DNA of 64,000 bases, from positions 8,994,682-9,058,681 of the forward strand of contig OZ024891.1 in assembly GCA_964017195.1 (NCBI GenBank), read 5' to 3'. Of the stretch, positions 11,550 to 26,300 are shown piece after piece. Position numbers and translations under genes: made by a program. This DNA comes from Siderastrea radians. Lineage: Eukaryota > Cnidaria > Anthozoa > Scleractinia > Rhizangiidae. How positions within the stretch are numbered: position 1 is the first letter of the stretch; every line of letters begins with the position of its first letter. The notes under the pieces were generated by a model. It saw nothing but the letters and a program-made list of their open reading frames with translations. It was not told where the DNA came from and did no database searches.

Positions 11550-12481
11550 GTTCTTAAAATCCTTCGACTCTTTTCTGAGATGTCATTCTGTACTAGAAAT
11601 TTGGCTGTACTACACCAAAATTAGAGTTGTTATTTGTATGAAAGACGTTGAGCGTAATTTTCAAGTTAAGCTTTTAGACTGTGTACAAAATAGATCACAA
11701 AGAGTGATGCACTGTGTAAAAATTTTTAGTTACACTCAAAGTGTCCTTGAAGTGAAATAAAAGTCCACATGATCAAAAACAAGCTGGAAGTGACTTACTA
11801 TTAGAAAAATTTGATACACATCAGAGAATTGCCGTCAGCTCAGAGGACGGTCACCGGTGCAAGATTAGCCATTTTAGAAAGATTTCTTTTTTCAGTTCAA
11901 TACCTAACCATCTTACACTAAGCAAGTATAAGAAGACCTGTGGGTTTCATTTTCCATACAAATTTATTACCTCTAAACAGCTACACAAACATCAAACGCT
12001 GATTTTGTACTGTCTCAAAAACGCAGTCAACCACCATATACTTACAAATAAAAGACTGCTTTACCTTACGCAAAAAAATATTTACAGCTGTTTCTTACAC
12101 GGTTAAATAATAAAAACACTTTTTATATATGAACATCAAAGATAAAAGCTGGTCAGACGAACTCTAAGAGACAGCTCTGAACGAATATTTTTTTTCCGAC
12201 GAGAAATGCAAAATATATGTGTACAAAACAACACACGCATGTTAAGGCAAGATTCAAAACCCCTATGTGTACGAGTTATGAATGGTTGTTATGCATCACA
12301 AACAATTTTTCACCAGATCATAGTTTAAATGCAAATGTAGGCCCTTCTTTGGAAATTACAAGTTCTTTTGAACTCCATATATGTAAATTATGGAACTTTA
12401 CAAGAGGAATAAACTGCTTAAAGGTTTTAGTGATGCTTGGTTTGTGCACTGAAAAGTTACCGAGGATAACACCAACATAGT
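11550..12481. other. Convergent 3' region between SYCP3 and DNAI7
   Basis: This AT-rich interval should hold both 3' UTRs. A plus-strand AATAAA at about 11756 serves SYCP3, and a minus-strand AATAAA (TTTATT on the plus strand, near 11960) may serve DNAI7. No exon was recognised. Confidence 0.5.
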
Positions 12482-14326
12482 TTATGAGTATGTAATAATT
12501 TTTGTTGCATTCAGCAACTGATATACACAGTCAGTAAATAAGAAATTAGAATCCTTCACTCTTTGTTGCGCTTCTTCAGAGGCTCCATCCAAAACCATGT
12601 GGTAGAGATCAGAGTGAAGCTGAAAAATACAGAAAAGCAATAATTTTAGAGACGCCTCGGCTTACACACTCAGTAAATCACTCAGTGATATGTTAGCACT
12701 TATTTCGAACAGAAAAACCGACTAAGCCCATGATATTATGCACAAGTGTCACCAACTACAAGATGTAAATATAGAAACGATCACAAAGAACAGGACGTTC
12801 TTTGGGTCTCTCAACAAGAAGTTTCTAAAACTTCACTTGAATCTAACTGTCCTCTAGCTTGTGAACAGAACAGGTTCACATTTGGAGCCGCATGCCGTGC
12901 GAAGGACGTCACCAAGAAGACTGGAAAAACCCTGCCTCAGTTCTTTGTTCGTGTTTAAGTTTGCTCACAGGCTCATCTTACACCCATATTACACGGTTCT
13001 ACTATGAGCTGACATAATAGGTGACTAGCTTCCAGTTAGCTTGATTGCTCAGTTGGTAGAGCACTGTTCCTGGCACTGAAAGGGTCATGGGTTTGAATCC
13101 CGTTGAAGCCTGAAGCGTTACACGCTTTATTTTCGAAACTGCTTGAGAAGCATGCATAAAGGCGAGGTTCTTTTACGTCTTTAAAATGACTTAAGTAGAC
13201 AGTAATATATTTTCATGAAAAACAAGCAAACAAAAATAGCTAAAATTATAAATATATGAAATTCATATATTTGAACTGCGGAATGAAGAAATAAATGTAA
13301 AGATAACTGCGAGGATCTTCTTTACATTTATTTAAAAATAGCTAAACAATTAATTATTTCACACTTCTCTGTTCCTTCTTTAAAAATATATGTTGTGTTT
13401 TGAAAAACATGACTGCAAATCACAGATTGGATGCATTTCATACAGCAGTAGCAAGACAAATAATGACAATGTTGAAGGAAAAACTGTACCTGCGTATTTT
13501 CAGCAACATCGTCGGAAAGTTCACTGTCTTCTTCCTTCATTCGCAACTTGCAAGAGCTATGTGTACCAATATTATATAACGACCAGTCCTCCTAAATTCC
13601 AACAAACAGACAAACAGGAAAGTTGTTTGAGTTAATTACTTGTCGAGCTAATTACCCGAGGAAGTGCCACTGCTAATTCTCATTTTTTAAATTTTTATTC
13701 CATTTACCTCTAGAGGTTGTTCATCTTGTAACTGCTCAACAGCTTGTAAAATGATTTTGTCCTTGCCACAGTTTGCATTCCACTTACTCCAGGTGTATGC
13801 GAATGCTGATGCTGTCAATGCCATTTCCTGGTAAATACTGTTTTCTAACCAGTCCTCCTGTGAAGGAACGTTAATTTCATCAGAAGAACATTAAGGTCAT
13901 CAGTATTCACTTATGCACCTTATTCCAAAATGGCGGAAAATACATTACTCTTTTGTCTCATTGTTAATCGGCCCTTGTTGCCTCGACCCCATCTGCAGAA
14001 TTCAAAGGAATATTTGGCTTGAAATGAGGCAACAAGGGCCAATTAACTTGGAGACAAAAGAATAATGTATTTTCCACCATTTTGGAATAAGGTGTATTTA
14101 AGATGTATATACACGAAAAATGTGACGAATGGTAACGACACTGCGTGAAATATAATCTCGGTTGCTTTCGCAACCAGGAGATAAATATAATCTCAGTTGC
14201 TATCGCAACCAGGAAATAAAATGTAAGTATACCTTGGAATTTATGCTGACATACTTCTCTGCATCTACGGCAGGAAAAACATTCACACCAGCTTTTTGCA
14301 CGGCCTATAAAGGAATGAAGTAAACA

Positions 14327-14369
<43 letters not shown>

Positions 14370-17300
14370 CAACCAATCAATCAGTCAATCAGTCAATGGT
14401 CTTGTACCTCAATCAGCTTTTGTGGTTTCAGCCACTTGCCTCTCAAATGAGCCAGTTCAGGTGCATCGTCTGGTTGAGTTAGAGCACACCTGGAATCCTG
14501 CAATATATAATGGCAATTGAAGCATAAACTTCACGTGTTTTCTGGAGCATTGTGGAGTTTAGAGTAGAAGAACAACACAAAGTTAATTAGCTCCATGTTG
14601 TTGTAGTAGGCTGTCACAGCCTACCTTGATCTCGATTTCCAGTTCAATGATGGCGGCAATTAGTGTAAATAGACAGCTATTTGTGGTGTGAGGACGCAGT
14701 TCCCACGACTGGAATGGCATGTTCAGGTACTGATCCTGCAAAGCAAAAATTTGCTGACTATTAAGTTATTTTCACTTTTACCTATAAAAAAGCAATGATT
14801 GAGGCAAGGGGTGGTTTAAGAAAAGCCTGTGTAGCAGACAGGACAATAAATGCATCACCAAAACTGGTGCCCTACTCGTTCACTACAACTTAACCTTGAG
14901 GACACAAAAATTGTCATATAATCAGTAACAAATGTGTTGTCCGTATTAAGCGAGGTGATTAAGGGAAAACGTGTGGGTCGGGACAAAAAGGAACTAATAA
15001 CAAGGCCTTTAGGGTGTCCCTAAAACGGAACCTCGGATGTATTTACTGTAGATACCATATTATGATTACATGAACGGAGACGTAAATACAACTGTGACAC
15101 ATAATTAAGAAAACAAGAAAAACAGAAAAAGTACCAAAAAATTGGATCGCATTTTCAGGTTGTTCAATACGCTGCACCTTTCTGAAGCGTTTAAGACTAT
15201 TGAAATAATGGCTAGATTTGAAACAACGGGTAGAACAAAATCCGTACTTCTCTGTGAGAACTGGGTTTGAGAACTGGCGGTAGACTTGGTCAAATTTAAC
15301 TGTTTTTTTCTTCGAAAAATACACATACAAAAAAATACACATCTTTTGTTAGAAGGGCCTCGCAAATCTGGTCCCAGGACATCGGTACCATTGTTGTTGC
15401 TTATTAAGGACCGCATCGTTTACTGTAACGGAAGAATTGTCAAAAATGTAACGTTACAAACCTGAAAAGTAGCGACAGGGCCAAAATTGGACATCTTAAA
15501 CTGCACAGCTCTTTCTTCTGTAAAACAAAGGTTATATTTTTAATTTGAATGTTTCGTTTTTGCCGAAGTGCCTCTATAACTGCAAAGATCTCTTCCTAAG
15601 TCTTTCATTTTTACCTTCATTGTATTGTGAGTCTGCAAATGCATCCAATCTCCAGTTGTGTTTAGCTGCATCCCAGTATGCCAGCTGGGGTGGCTCAAAA
15701 TACATTACGTCTCCTGGCAGTCTAGAGTGCATGAAAAGAATATTAACCCTTTCATCCCCAAGAGTGCCTAATATCAAAATTCAAGATGAATCCCAAATTT
15801 AATTTTGTAAAAAAATACTTTTACAAAATAAAATTTAAATAGTACCATGTAAAAGTACTTGCTGACAAGGTTTCATTTGAATAGTCACACCATAGGATTT
15901 CTTCCACAGAGTTAAAACTTAGAACCGCCTTGATGTCTCCATAACTGACTCTGGGAGTACAAGGGTTAAATCATACAAGGAAGAGAGTAAAACGCGCGTT
16001 TTGGTAGGTCTAGGGGAGTTAGCACAGACGCAAGTCAGATGGAAAGAGTCGCAAACTTCTGCGCACGCAAATCATAACGTTATCAGAGTACACAGCTAAA
16101 ATTAATGGAATCCATTTGCTAAATAAAATTTGCAATGAATAATTGAAGGTTCGGGGAAGAAAAGCATATGTTGATTTAGGAACACCTTCTTTTCTCTTAT
16201 TGTTGTTGTTGTTGTTTTATGTTTTATGTTGTTGCTGTTTTATGGCAGTTGGGATTTATAATATGTTTATTTTTAGATTAAGTCGCTTTCTCCCATTTAC
16301 TTTGTCGCATTAAGTACTTTCGTGCTAAATACATTGACACCTAAACAAAGTGATAATTATAATCATTATCAGTGTTAAATTGTTATTCACTGAACTCAGT
16401 CAACCAGGCATCACGGTAATTTTGGAACTCTGAGTTCGAGTTCTATCCGAGGACCTAGGAATCTCGGAAATCCTTGTATAGGATGTGTGCTGTTCCCAGC
16501 GATGCTGCCCCCGCAATTTACTCGGCTTTGTCTTGTTAAGCTCTGGTACACGGCCATGTGATGACCAATAAGAGGGTGGTCGATTGCAACAGCTTTTAAT
16601 TGCAGAGTTTAAGTGGCAATTACTAACGAACTAACTACGTGGTCGTAACTAACGAAGCGTTTTTTTGCCCACTTTTTGGTCGAGCTGGACGTTAGCTCGA
16701 CCGTGGTTTGTTTAGTATATCTGTGTGGTTTTGTTGTGTTGTGTTGCGATCTGGTGTGTGTTGTGTCTGTTGCACTGCGTATGCGTTGCGTCGTGTTGTG
16801 ATCATAAGAATAACGTACATGAACACTAAACATGAAATGTTTTGATGTTTGTGCAAATTCTCCCAACTAGTACCATAAGAAATATATGGAGAACACTAAG
16901 GAGAATATGCATATTGATACTGGGCCTTAAAGGGTTAAGAAACACGTGACTAAGGTTTTTGTACGAGAGTGGTCACAAGGAGAGCTGGAAACCAGAGTCA
17001 GTGGCATAAATTTCACAAATTATTTTTGAAAACTCACTTGCACGTGACCATCACTGGTGGGTTGGCGGCTACTTGGACTTGAGAAGCAGATGCAGAGTTA
17101 GGCGGGGCAGGGGTGCTGTGCGCTGAGTTGGAATCCGAGGATGTTTGTCCTTCAGTCTGGTAATTTAAACGCTTAAGTTCTGAAGATACGACTGAAAGTA
17201 TAAATAAAAGCTCTAAAATACCGGAACGCTTTCTATTATTGATTAGTACAATTTTAATGTTGTATTCACCGCGCTACCCGTTTCAGAGCACGGCTGCTAA

Positions 17301-20300
17301 GCAAAGTTACTTTTTTCGTGTGTTGTTTATCAAGTTTTAGCTATTTTTTTTTTTTTTTTTTGCTTTTTGATGTCCACGTCTCAAAATTATACTAAAACAA
17401 TTATTCCCCTCAGGATTAGTAGATATTGACGAATATTTATTAAGAGTGCATTCACACTAGCAACAGAAGCAGAAGTTGGAACAGGATTTGAACAAAAAGA
17501 AGACCTTTTCACCCAACCTTACCACTCCGCCTACGTCTCAGCTTCTTGATATCCACCAAAATGCAAGGCTCCTTATGTTTCCAATTCCAACTCTTCTTCC
17601 GATTCTATCACTTGTGTGTACCAGAACTAAGAGCACTTTCGGTTGCGACTATTCTGGTAGTCTTATTCTTTACTAGTTCGGGACAAATAGCATATAACAT
17701 GCAGTGCACACGATGAACCAAAAAACCTGGTCATGACCCCTGGCGTGCGTTTCTCGAAAGCTGCGAAACTTTTCGGGCCAATTTTGGGTACGATAATTTA
17801 CACTGTACCTTGATTAAGAAGACGTTTCAAGGGTAAAACCCTGTCATAAGTGAAATATTTATTCCCTTGAAAACATGTTAAAATAACAGGTTTGGAGAAT
17901 GAGTGGTTCACGCTTTTACAAATGACTTTTCGGGGCCGAAAAGTTTTTGGATCTTTCGAGAAACGCACACCTGTTGTTCACAACAAAAATTAGCCCGAGA
18001 ACGTAGTTCGAGGGCTTATATGAAGGTTGAACATCAAATTTCCGAGGGAACCTATCACACATAGGGCCTGAGACAGAAGGACTCTATTGTTTCTATTGAA
18101 CAACGCTAAATTTTGAGTGAAAATTGCCAAAAACAGGCACTATGCGCAGATAGGCGCCCGCTGTGGAGAGACACTATCGCGTCACGCGATCGATTTCGAC
18201 CAATGGGAGCACGCCAAAACTTAGCTTGGTGCTATAATTATTAATAGTATAAAGGGAAAGAAAAAAGATGCTTAACATTTTCTTTTAGCAGACAGATGGG
18301 CCTATATGATGGTCACGATTTACCATTACTAAAGTACTTACTCTGTTGCATAGTCCACCCTTTAACAACTTTAGGTTGTGGTGGAAGCTCCAGCAACTCA
18401 ATAAACATTACAGGACCAATGGCACTGAATGCTCTCAAGTCTACCACATCATCATCTTCCTCCTCCTCTTCCTCCAGGTCGTTCTCTACAGCTACAGCAG
18501 CCTCGTCAACTGCTTGGTCAGCTGAACCCGGTTTGTCTTCGCCACCTTCACCTGAGATGAACATAAATATCACAATTCTGAGAGATTTGAAAAATACCGT
18601 ATCTCCTCCTTAGAGGAGGAAGTGTAGTTGCGTAAAGGGTATTGTTATATTAGACAAGAGTGTTTTAGTGGAAATAGGCCACTCGTACAGTTCATAAAAA
18701 CTCGGGTGTCATCTTTCCATACCCTCGCCAGTGAGAAAATCGATGACATCATTTCCCGCTTTTACACTTTTGTTTGTGCAAAAATACTCTTGTCTACATA
18801 AGGAAAAGAAAATTACACGGTGGCTTGAAGATATGAATTTTATATTCGCGTGGTAAAAAACAATATTTTACTCACTCGTGTACCGCTCGAAAATAAAATT
18901 CATATCTTCGCGCCGCCGTATAATATCCTCTATATGTCAGAATTTTAATCTGAAAGACTGATTTGGGCCGCGTGTTGTTTTTCTTAGATATTAGGGGACT
19001 TGAGCACCGATGTTCTTGAGCCACGGACGGCAACCGGATCTTTCCCGCTTTTCTTTTGACCCATTCTGACACCAACACTTCCATAACAGCATGCCACCAT
19101 ACACCCATCAGCCATTTTGGGGAGCAGAAACAAGCAAACAAAGGGAACATCCAACCTCCGGTTGCCGTCCGTGGCTTAAGAACGGTTGTGCTTAAGTTCC
19201 CAATTAATGTTATATACACCTTATTCGGTGTTTTGGTGGATAATACGCGCGGATATTTTACGAGATGACAAGTGCGTTTCGCGGGGCGAGAAAAAATGGC
19301 AACAATAAGTAAATAAACGTGTGCAATTTTCCAGGGCATTTTGTTTTTGTTTCGTCCTCGTTCAGCAAAAAACCGATCAAACCGGGATTGTACAGTGTAA
19401 TATGCTGGCAAATTTTAGATGTTCTCGTGTCCTTATATGGCAAAATGACACAACAGTGGAAAAATAAATATATAAATAAGGAACCTTATTTACTTTCGGC
19501 TAGTGATTATACTGAGCAAGGTGCTAGTGGGGCTGAGCATTTAAACCTTAGAAACAAATGTTTTAAACTGAACATAACAAGTTACAAATCCCAACTGGCA
19601 GGAGGCAGGCCAATGGCCGAGGAGTTGAACCCGGGTCAGCCGTGAAACAACTCCAGAAAGCGTTCAGAGCGGAACTTGAACCCGGGACCTCTGGATTTCA
19701 AGTTTCCGGCGCCCTAACCACTCGGCCACATTGCCTCCTCGACATTGCTACTCTCAACATTGCTACTCACTGTTCTTAACAGTATTGCCACTAGCACGTG
19801 TTGAATATGACATGAACCACTCTTTCTCGTGTTTGATATATGACGTGACAAATATTAACCAATGATACAGCACATGCAGCACTATGTGAAAATCATCTCG
19901 TATTCAACAAGTGGGAGTGGAATACCGTGTGACACTAAATTTTTGCGGGAGTTTAATATTACGGATTGGCTATTTTTGTGTTTTGCGTGAACTAATTTTT
20001 GCGATTGGAGGAGACTGGTTTTTCTTGCTGGGAATTAATTTTTTCGATTTTCTGAAAGTCGCGTTCAAATAGAACGGACAACATTTTCGTTTTTTATTTG
20101 AGCACACGCAATCGAAATACAGATGAAACAACATGCGAATGTAAAACAGATTAATCAATGTCACTCTATTACAATGGATCGACAATAACTAGGGTACCAC
20201 TTGATGCATTATCCACCGAGTTATCTATAACATTTTCTCCTTCACACCAGTATTCTTCTTCACGGCGTCTTCAGGACGAGTATCTTCAGACGATCCTTTA

Positions 20301-23300
20301 ATTCCTGTAAAACTTTTCAGTCAGCAGCTATCCTAAATACTTGTCGTGTACCGCTGACTGCAATTTCATTGTTTTATTTCTAACGTTTTGTTACTTTTTA
20401 ATTTATCGCTTTGCTTTTGGACGAAATCAAAAGAGATGTTTTAAGTAAACGGACACCATTTATATTGGTGATTTTCAGTGTATATAATTCTACAGTGGAG
20501 TTAATTTGGGAAAAAAGTGCCGGAAACTTTATTTTGCGGGAACTTTTTTGCGGATCGCGAAAAAAACCTGCAAAAATCGGAAAACTTAGATGAACCCGCA
20601 AAAATGTAGTGCCACACGGTAAGTAGGATTAAGCATTAGCCTCGTTGTTGCAAGGTACAGTAAATCGTATTTGCAACAGTTAATTCTGTTTTGTTTACCT
20701 TCCTGTTCCCCATCTTTGGTTTCACCTTCTTTGTCGTGTTGAGCCTCGTTATCACTGGCCTGACTTCGAACGCTCCTAGCACTTGCTTTACGACTCCGAC
20801 TACTTTTACCACTGCTCGTTCTTCCACTCTATAAAAAAGGAAAGGTCAGCTCTAAATGTGTATGGCACATTTTACATGGTAAATTTTATCTCCCAATTAA
20901 ACCTGCTGTCTTTTTTTTTCCCAGAAAGTTTTTTCTCCTTTTTTCTCGGATTTTTTTTTATAGAAATAGCTAATTGGTAATAGGACTTTGCGTCGTCGAG
21001 TTATCCTTGTGGTTAAACAAATCGGATCCGGACTTCCGTTACGCGGTCGTCTGTTTTTGTTAGTCAGTCGTCTTCACTCAGTCCTGTTAACATTATTACT
21101 ATTTGTACTTCACGATATAATAATATTGCTAATGGACATGTGTATTCAGTCCTCTGGGCTGCAATACTAATTTGTGTGTGGCTTTTTAGAGTTTTAAAAA
21201 CTTTGATATCCATCTAGTAATTACTTGTGAACCAAGATCATCATGCCATTTGGTCATTTTGTTGCATTTAAATATGGAATAGTTGTAGTAAGGAGATGAC
21301 ATAGCTGAAGAAAAGTTAATGTTTGTCACTTTTCAATACTTTTTTAATACTTTTTTTATGGTATTAAGAACTGATGAAGGCTTAACAGTTAGGCGAAACG
21401 TCTTAGTGCTATTAAAAAAGTATGAGTCAGTGACAAACATTAACTTTTCTTCGACCATTTTGTATCATGTGCTATTTGATCTGTGATATGCAGACTTAAC
21501 GGTTTTAAGACTAACCGATAACTCGAACTTTCAGGGGAAATCGAAAAGGCTTGAGTTATCACGAGAGCAGTCTCTCCCCCAGTCTCCCAACTTGCACGCA
21601 ATTTTTATTTCTCATCCTACTTTTTCGCTGCCTGCCACAAACTTAACGCCCGGACAAAGCTACAACAAATACCGGTAGAAACATTACACAGACCTTCTTT
21701 CTACTTGCTTTACTTGATCTGCTTGCTTGTGAAGCTGATTTGGGTGGCATAGCATCCAGAGTGTCATCAGTAACACCTTCCTTGTCTCCTCCTTCGTTAC
21801 CTTCACCAGCCTGTTAAAACAAGTCGTACAATCACACCAAGAGAAAATTAGGGGACAGAGAGGGACACTGCCAGTCCAGGCTTTGGGATATGTCAAGTTC
21901 GGTAAAGTTATTTTTAGACGGCCATTTGGAACGGAAGTCTGTTTTCCGGACATCTGCGTAAAGGCAACCTCGATCTGGTGTTTGAAGAACCATTCAAAAT
22001 TTTGCTTGTAATGGCGGACCAAGTGGTGTTACGTTTTGGCGATGAAAACGACGTCGAGAAACAAGGGAAATGGTATTTATGCGGAAGTTTCGGGAAACAG
22101 ACTTCCGTTCAAAAGCCAATCTATAAATAACTTTTGTGGAATTGACATATCCCAGCCAACGCCCTCAGATTCCCTCTCTGTCCCCTTATTTTCTCTTGAT
22201 CACACTCATTACAACACTTTATGTCTTTTCCCTTTCAAGCCTTATACGAGGAACCCTTTGAGCTGGCTTGCCTGAGCTCTGTTTACTGCGCCAAGAATGA
22301 ACACCACCGTGTTTGGACCAATATGGCTTTGAGCGCAAGCCGCTTTTATTTAAAATGTCACGTTTACGGTACATATTATGGTCCAGTAAAGGTGAGGGCA
22401 GAACACTTTATTATTCCAATGTTGTCTCATTTTACAGTTTAAGACCACGTGAACGCACAAAACAAGAGCAAAATACATCCCTGGGGGACTCTCATCAGAT
22501 GTCATTTAAGCAGACCAGGTGTGCGTTTCTTGAAAGCTCCAAAATGTTTCAGGCCGAGCTCGGCACGATAATTCACCAAGTATATTGAAAACAAAGATGT
22601 ATGCTCCTTTGGGGTATGCTCCTCTGGGAGTATGCTCCTCCATTGGTATGCTCCTCTGGGAGTATGCTCCTCCGGGGGGAATGCTCCTCTGGGAGTATGC
22701 TCCTATTAAAGTATGCATCTCTGGGGGTAAACTCTTCTGGGAGTATGCTTATCCAGGGGTATGCTCCTCTGGAGATATGCTTCTCTGGGAGTATGCTCCT
22801 CCTGGGGTATGCTCCTCAGGGAGTACGCTTTTCTGGGAGTATGCTTCTCTAGGGGTATGCCCCTCTGGGAGTATGTTCCTCTGGGAGTATGCTCCTCTTG
22901 GAATATGTTCCTCTGGGGGTATGCTCCTTTGGGAGTATGCTCCTCTGGGAGTATGCTTCTTCGGGGCTATGCTCCTCTGGGAGAATGTTCCTTTGGAGTA
23001 TGCTTCTCTGGAGGTATATTCCTCTGGGGGTATGCTTCTCTTGGGGTATGCTCCTCCAGAGGTATGCTCCTCCAGGGGCAATCTCCACCAGGGGTATGCT
23101 TCTCTCAGAGTATGCTCCTCTGGGGTATGCTCTTCTGGGAGAATGCTTCTCTGGGGGCATGCTCCTCCAGGGGTATGCTCCTCTCACAGTGTGCTCCTCT
23201 GGGGGTATGCTCCTTTGGGAGTATGCTCCTCTGGGGTATGCTCTTCTCAGAGTATGCTTGTCCGGGGGTATGCACCTCTGGGGGTATTGACTTTCTGAAT

Positions 23301-26300
23301 TTGTTTGTAAATCTGTTTTGGCAAGGCAATATGGAGTAAACAATATGGTTTGTCAAGTAAATAATTTGAGCAGGTGTCATCCTTTCAGTTAAACTTAACC
23401 TTTAAGATGGGCTTTTGCCAGCAATGCACATGCAGCTAAAATAAGAGCAGAATTGGATGATCAGTGGGCACAAAAGTTGTAAAAACATCAAACTTCCACA
23501 ACATAGATTTTTTTTTCAATTTACACAAAACGTAGACAATGGATAAAGAAAGTGATCGCTCAAAAGAAAATCTGGTGTCATGGAACGTTTACGAGAGTTA
23601 AACACATGCAAAGATATGAAAATGCCAACCAGCACCATATATCTCTACATTTCTTCAACAGTGTGCACTCAATGCATGACATGCAGGAGACTGACATGGC
23701 ATGACATTGCCACCTGAATTGCTTGTGCAGTGGTCAGTACAGATGCACAGAAACCATTAGCATGAATGTCCTTAAGGCTGTACTTTCAAGAACAAATTTA
23801 ATCATCTCACCCCATCTCCCTCTGTTTCTTGCACAGGTGGTGCCTCTTCCACTACTACTTCAGGAGGTTTAACTTTGCACTTAGGGTAAAATGATTTGGA
23901 CAGCGGAGACAGGTGGTCATATTTGGTGTACATGATGCGCACAGCCACATTTCCAACAGCAAGAACTCTGGGAATTTCCATAGTGAGTCCCGTCTTTTCA
24001 AATGAGAAAGACTTGACCCTAGAACGAGAGAAACAAATTGCCAGACCATATTAAGTTTGACCTTGTTTGTTAAACTTGTGTTACACCTGCATTCATCAAC
24101 TTGTCAATACCATGTCAGTTTTTAGTACCTTAAAGGTCGGCTCACACGAGGGGACTAGTCCCTGCAACTGGTCCTGGGGACCAAGTCCCTTCATGTGAAC
24201 TACCCATTTTAGTCAAAAAATGTAGTCGCAGGGACCAAATTTTTGGTCCCTGCGACTAGTCCCAGGAATTCAAACTTGTTTGAATTCATGGGACCAGTCC
24301 CAGGGACTAGTCCCACGAACCATGCTTGCAGGTCCCTTCGTGTGAACTAGCTGTTCCTATGACCAAATGAAAATACCCCCGGTATTTCATCTGATCTTTT
24401 ACTTTTTTCCAGTTGACCTGGAGAAAAAATCTTGTATTTGTCTGTATTGGGAGTCTTGATTGAACAGTTGTCTTTTTATGCTTCTGTAACAGCAATAAAG
24501 GACACTGGAGAAAAAACTTTATCGAAATTTTAAACAACAAATACTCATAGACTTATGGATGAATAGTGTGCGGTTTTATTGAGCCGATTTACTTTCATTT
24601 TTTGCGGTTAATTTACTAAATTCAGTTTCATTGTTGGGGACTGCTCCATTGTTCATCTTCATGTTTCAGTAAATTTCAGTAAAAGCGCCCTAAATTTTGC
24701 TATTTTGCTATTAACAGGTCCCCGCGGGTAAACCCTTCAAGGGACTTGTCCCCACAACTATACCCATCATGTACACACTACAGGGGATCAGTCGCGGGGA
24801 GCAGTTTCAGGGGCTAGTCCCCTCGTGCGCCGACCTTAACTCAATAGACTGATACTGTACAATCATGTACTTGTGACTTTGTTTGTCCCTCCATTACAGC
24901 TGTACAAGAGATTCAACAACTTTACAAATGATACCTTGGATTCTTGGCTACATTTCCCCAGACACAAACTGCTACATTTTCAGAGGAATTTGAGAACTGC
25001 ATGTTTTGAGTATCTGGATCTACTTCATCTGAAGCATTCTAAAAACAATAAGATAAAATTAATATGAATATTGCCACATCCAGTTTTCAAACCTTTTGCC
25101 GTCAAACATTTGAGGGGCCATTACATGATGTTTGGTACATAGATATAAAATCTGAGTAAAACTTAACCTGACCATTAATGATTTAAAAAAATAGTTTTAG
25201 TGTTAAATAAATGTGACTCATTGGAAAACATAACTGTCTGTAGAACAGACTCATTTCTGCTTGGCAGTTATAAGTGCAAAAATTTGCCCAATTCATCATT
25301 CAAACTTCAAATTTTTGAACACAAATCATGTAAAATTTAGTCACAAATCAGAGAAAGTTTTTTATGGTGACGTGCTCATGCATAGATGACAACAATAGTG
25401 CACAGCAGTATGACCAACCTGTAGTAGGTTCATGGTGGCTTCATCCAGTTTATAACTTATCAACTCTTGCAGTTGAATGACTGACTGCAACAGAAGACAA
25501 TCACAAGAATTAATGCTGCAAGCTTAAAGCTAGGAGAAGGGACTATGGGCAGATAAAGGACCCAGGAGACAAGGGAACATAGGCAGGTGAAGGGCCAAGG
25601 GGAGAAGGGACCATGGGCAGAAGAAGGGCCCAAGGGTAGAAATGACTATAAGCAGATGAGATGGTCAAGGTAAGAAGGGACTATGGGTGGATGAAGGATC
25701 TAAGGAAAGAAGGGACCATGGGCAGATGAAGGGCCCAAGGGACCATGGGAAGATGAAGGGCCTAACAGTATAGTAGAAGGGATCGTGGGCAGATGAAGGG
25801 CCTAAGGGTACAAGGGACCAAGGGCAAATGTGGGGACCAAGGAGAGAAGGGACCAGGGGCAGATGAAGGGCCTAAGGGACAATGGGCAGATGAAGGGCCT
25901 AAGGGACAATGGGCAGATGAAGGGTCTAACAGTATAGTAGAAGGGATCATGGGCAGATGAAGGGCCTAAGGGTACAAGGGACCAAGGGCAGATGTGGGGA
26001 CCAAGGAGAGAAGGGACCAGGGGCAGATGAAGGGCCTAAGGGACCATGGGCAGATGAAGGGTCTAACAGTATAGTAGAAGGGATCATGGGCAGAAGAAGG
26101 ACCCAAGGGTAGAAATGACTATAAGCAGATGAGAGGGTCAAGGTAAGAAGGGACTATGGGTAGATGAAGGATCTAACAAGAGAAGGGACCAGGGGCAGAC
26201 GAAGGGCCCAAGGGACCATAGATAGTATAGTAGTATAGTAGAAGGGATCATGGGCAGATGAAGGGCCTAAGGGTACAAGGGACCATGGGCAGATGAAGGA

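Noticed and set aside
13037..13112. A functional tRNA gene
   Set aside because: A and B boxes are present, but the anticodon arm and acceptor stem do not pair and a SINE body follows.
18296..18613. Plus-strand frame of 105 codons rich in serine
   Set aside because: It is antisense to the acidic exon 13 of DNAI7, whose Glu/Asp codons read as Ser on the other strand.
22585..23343. Several long overlapping frames (up to 237 codons) on both strands
   Set aside because: They are translations of a 16-bp minisatellite that lacks stop codons; the peptide repeats every 16 residues and no splice or start context supports them.
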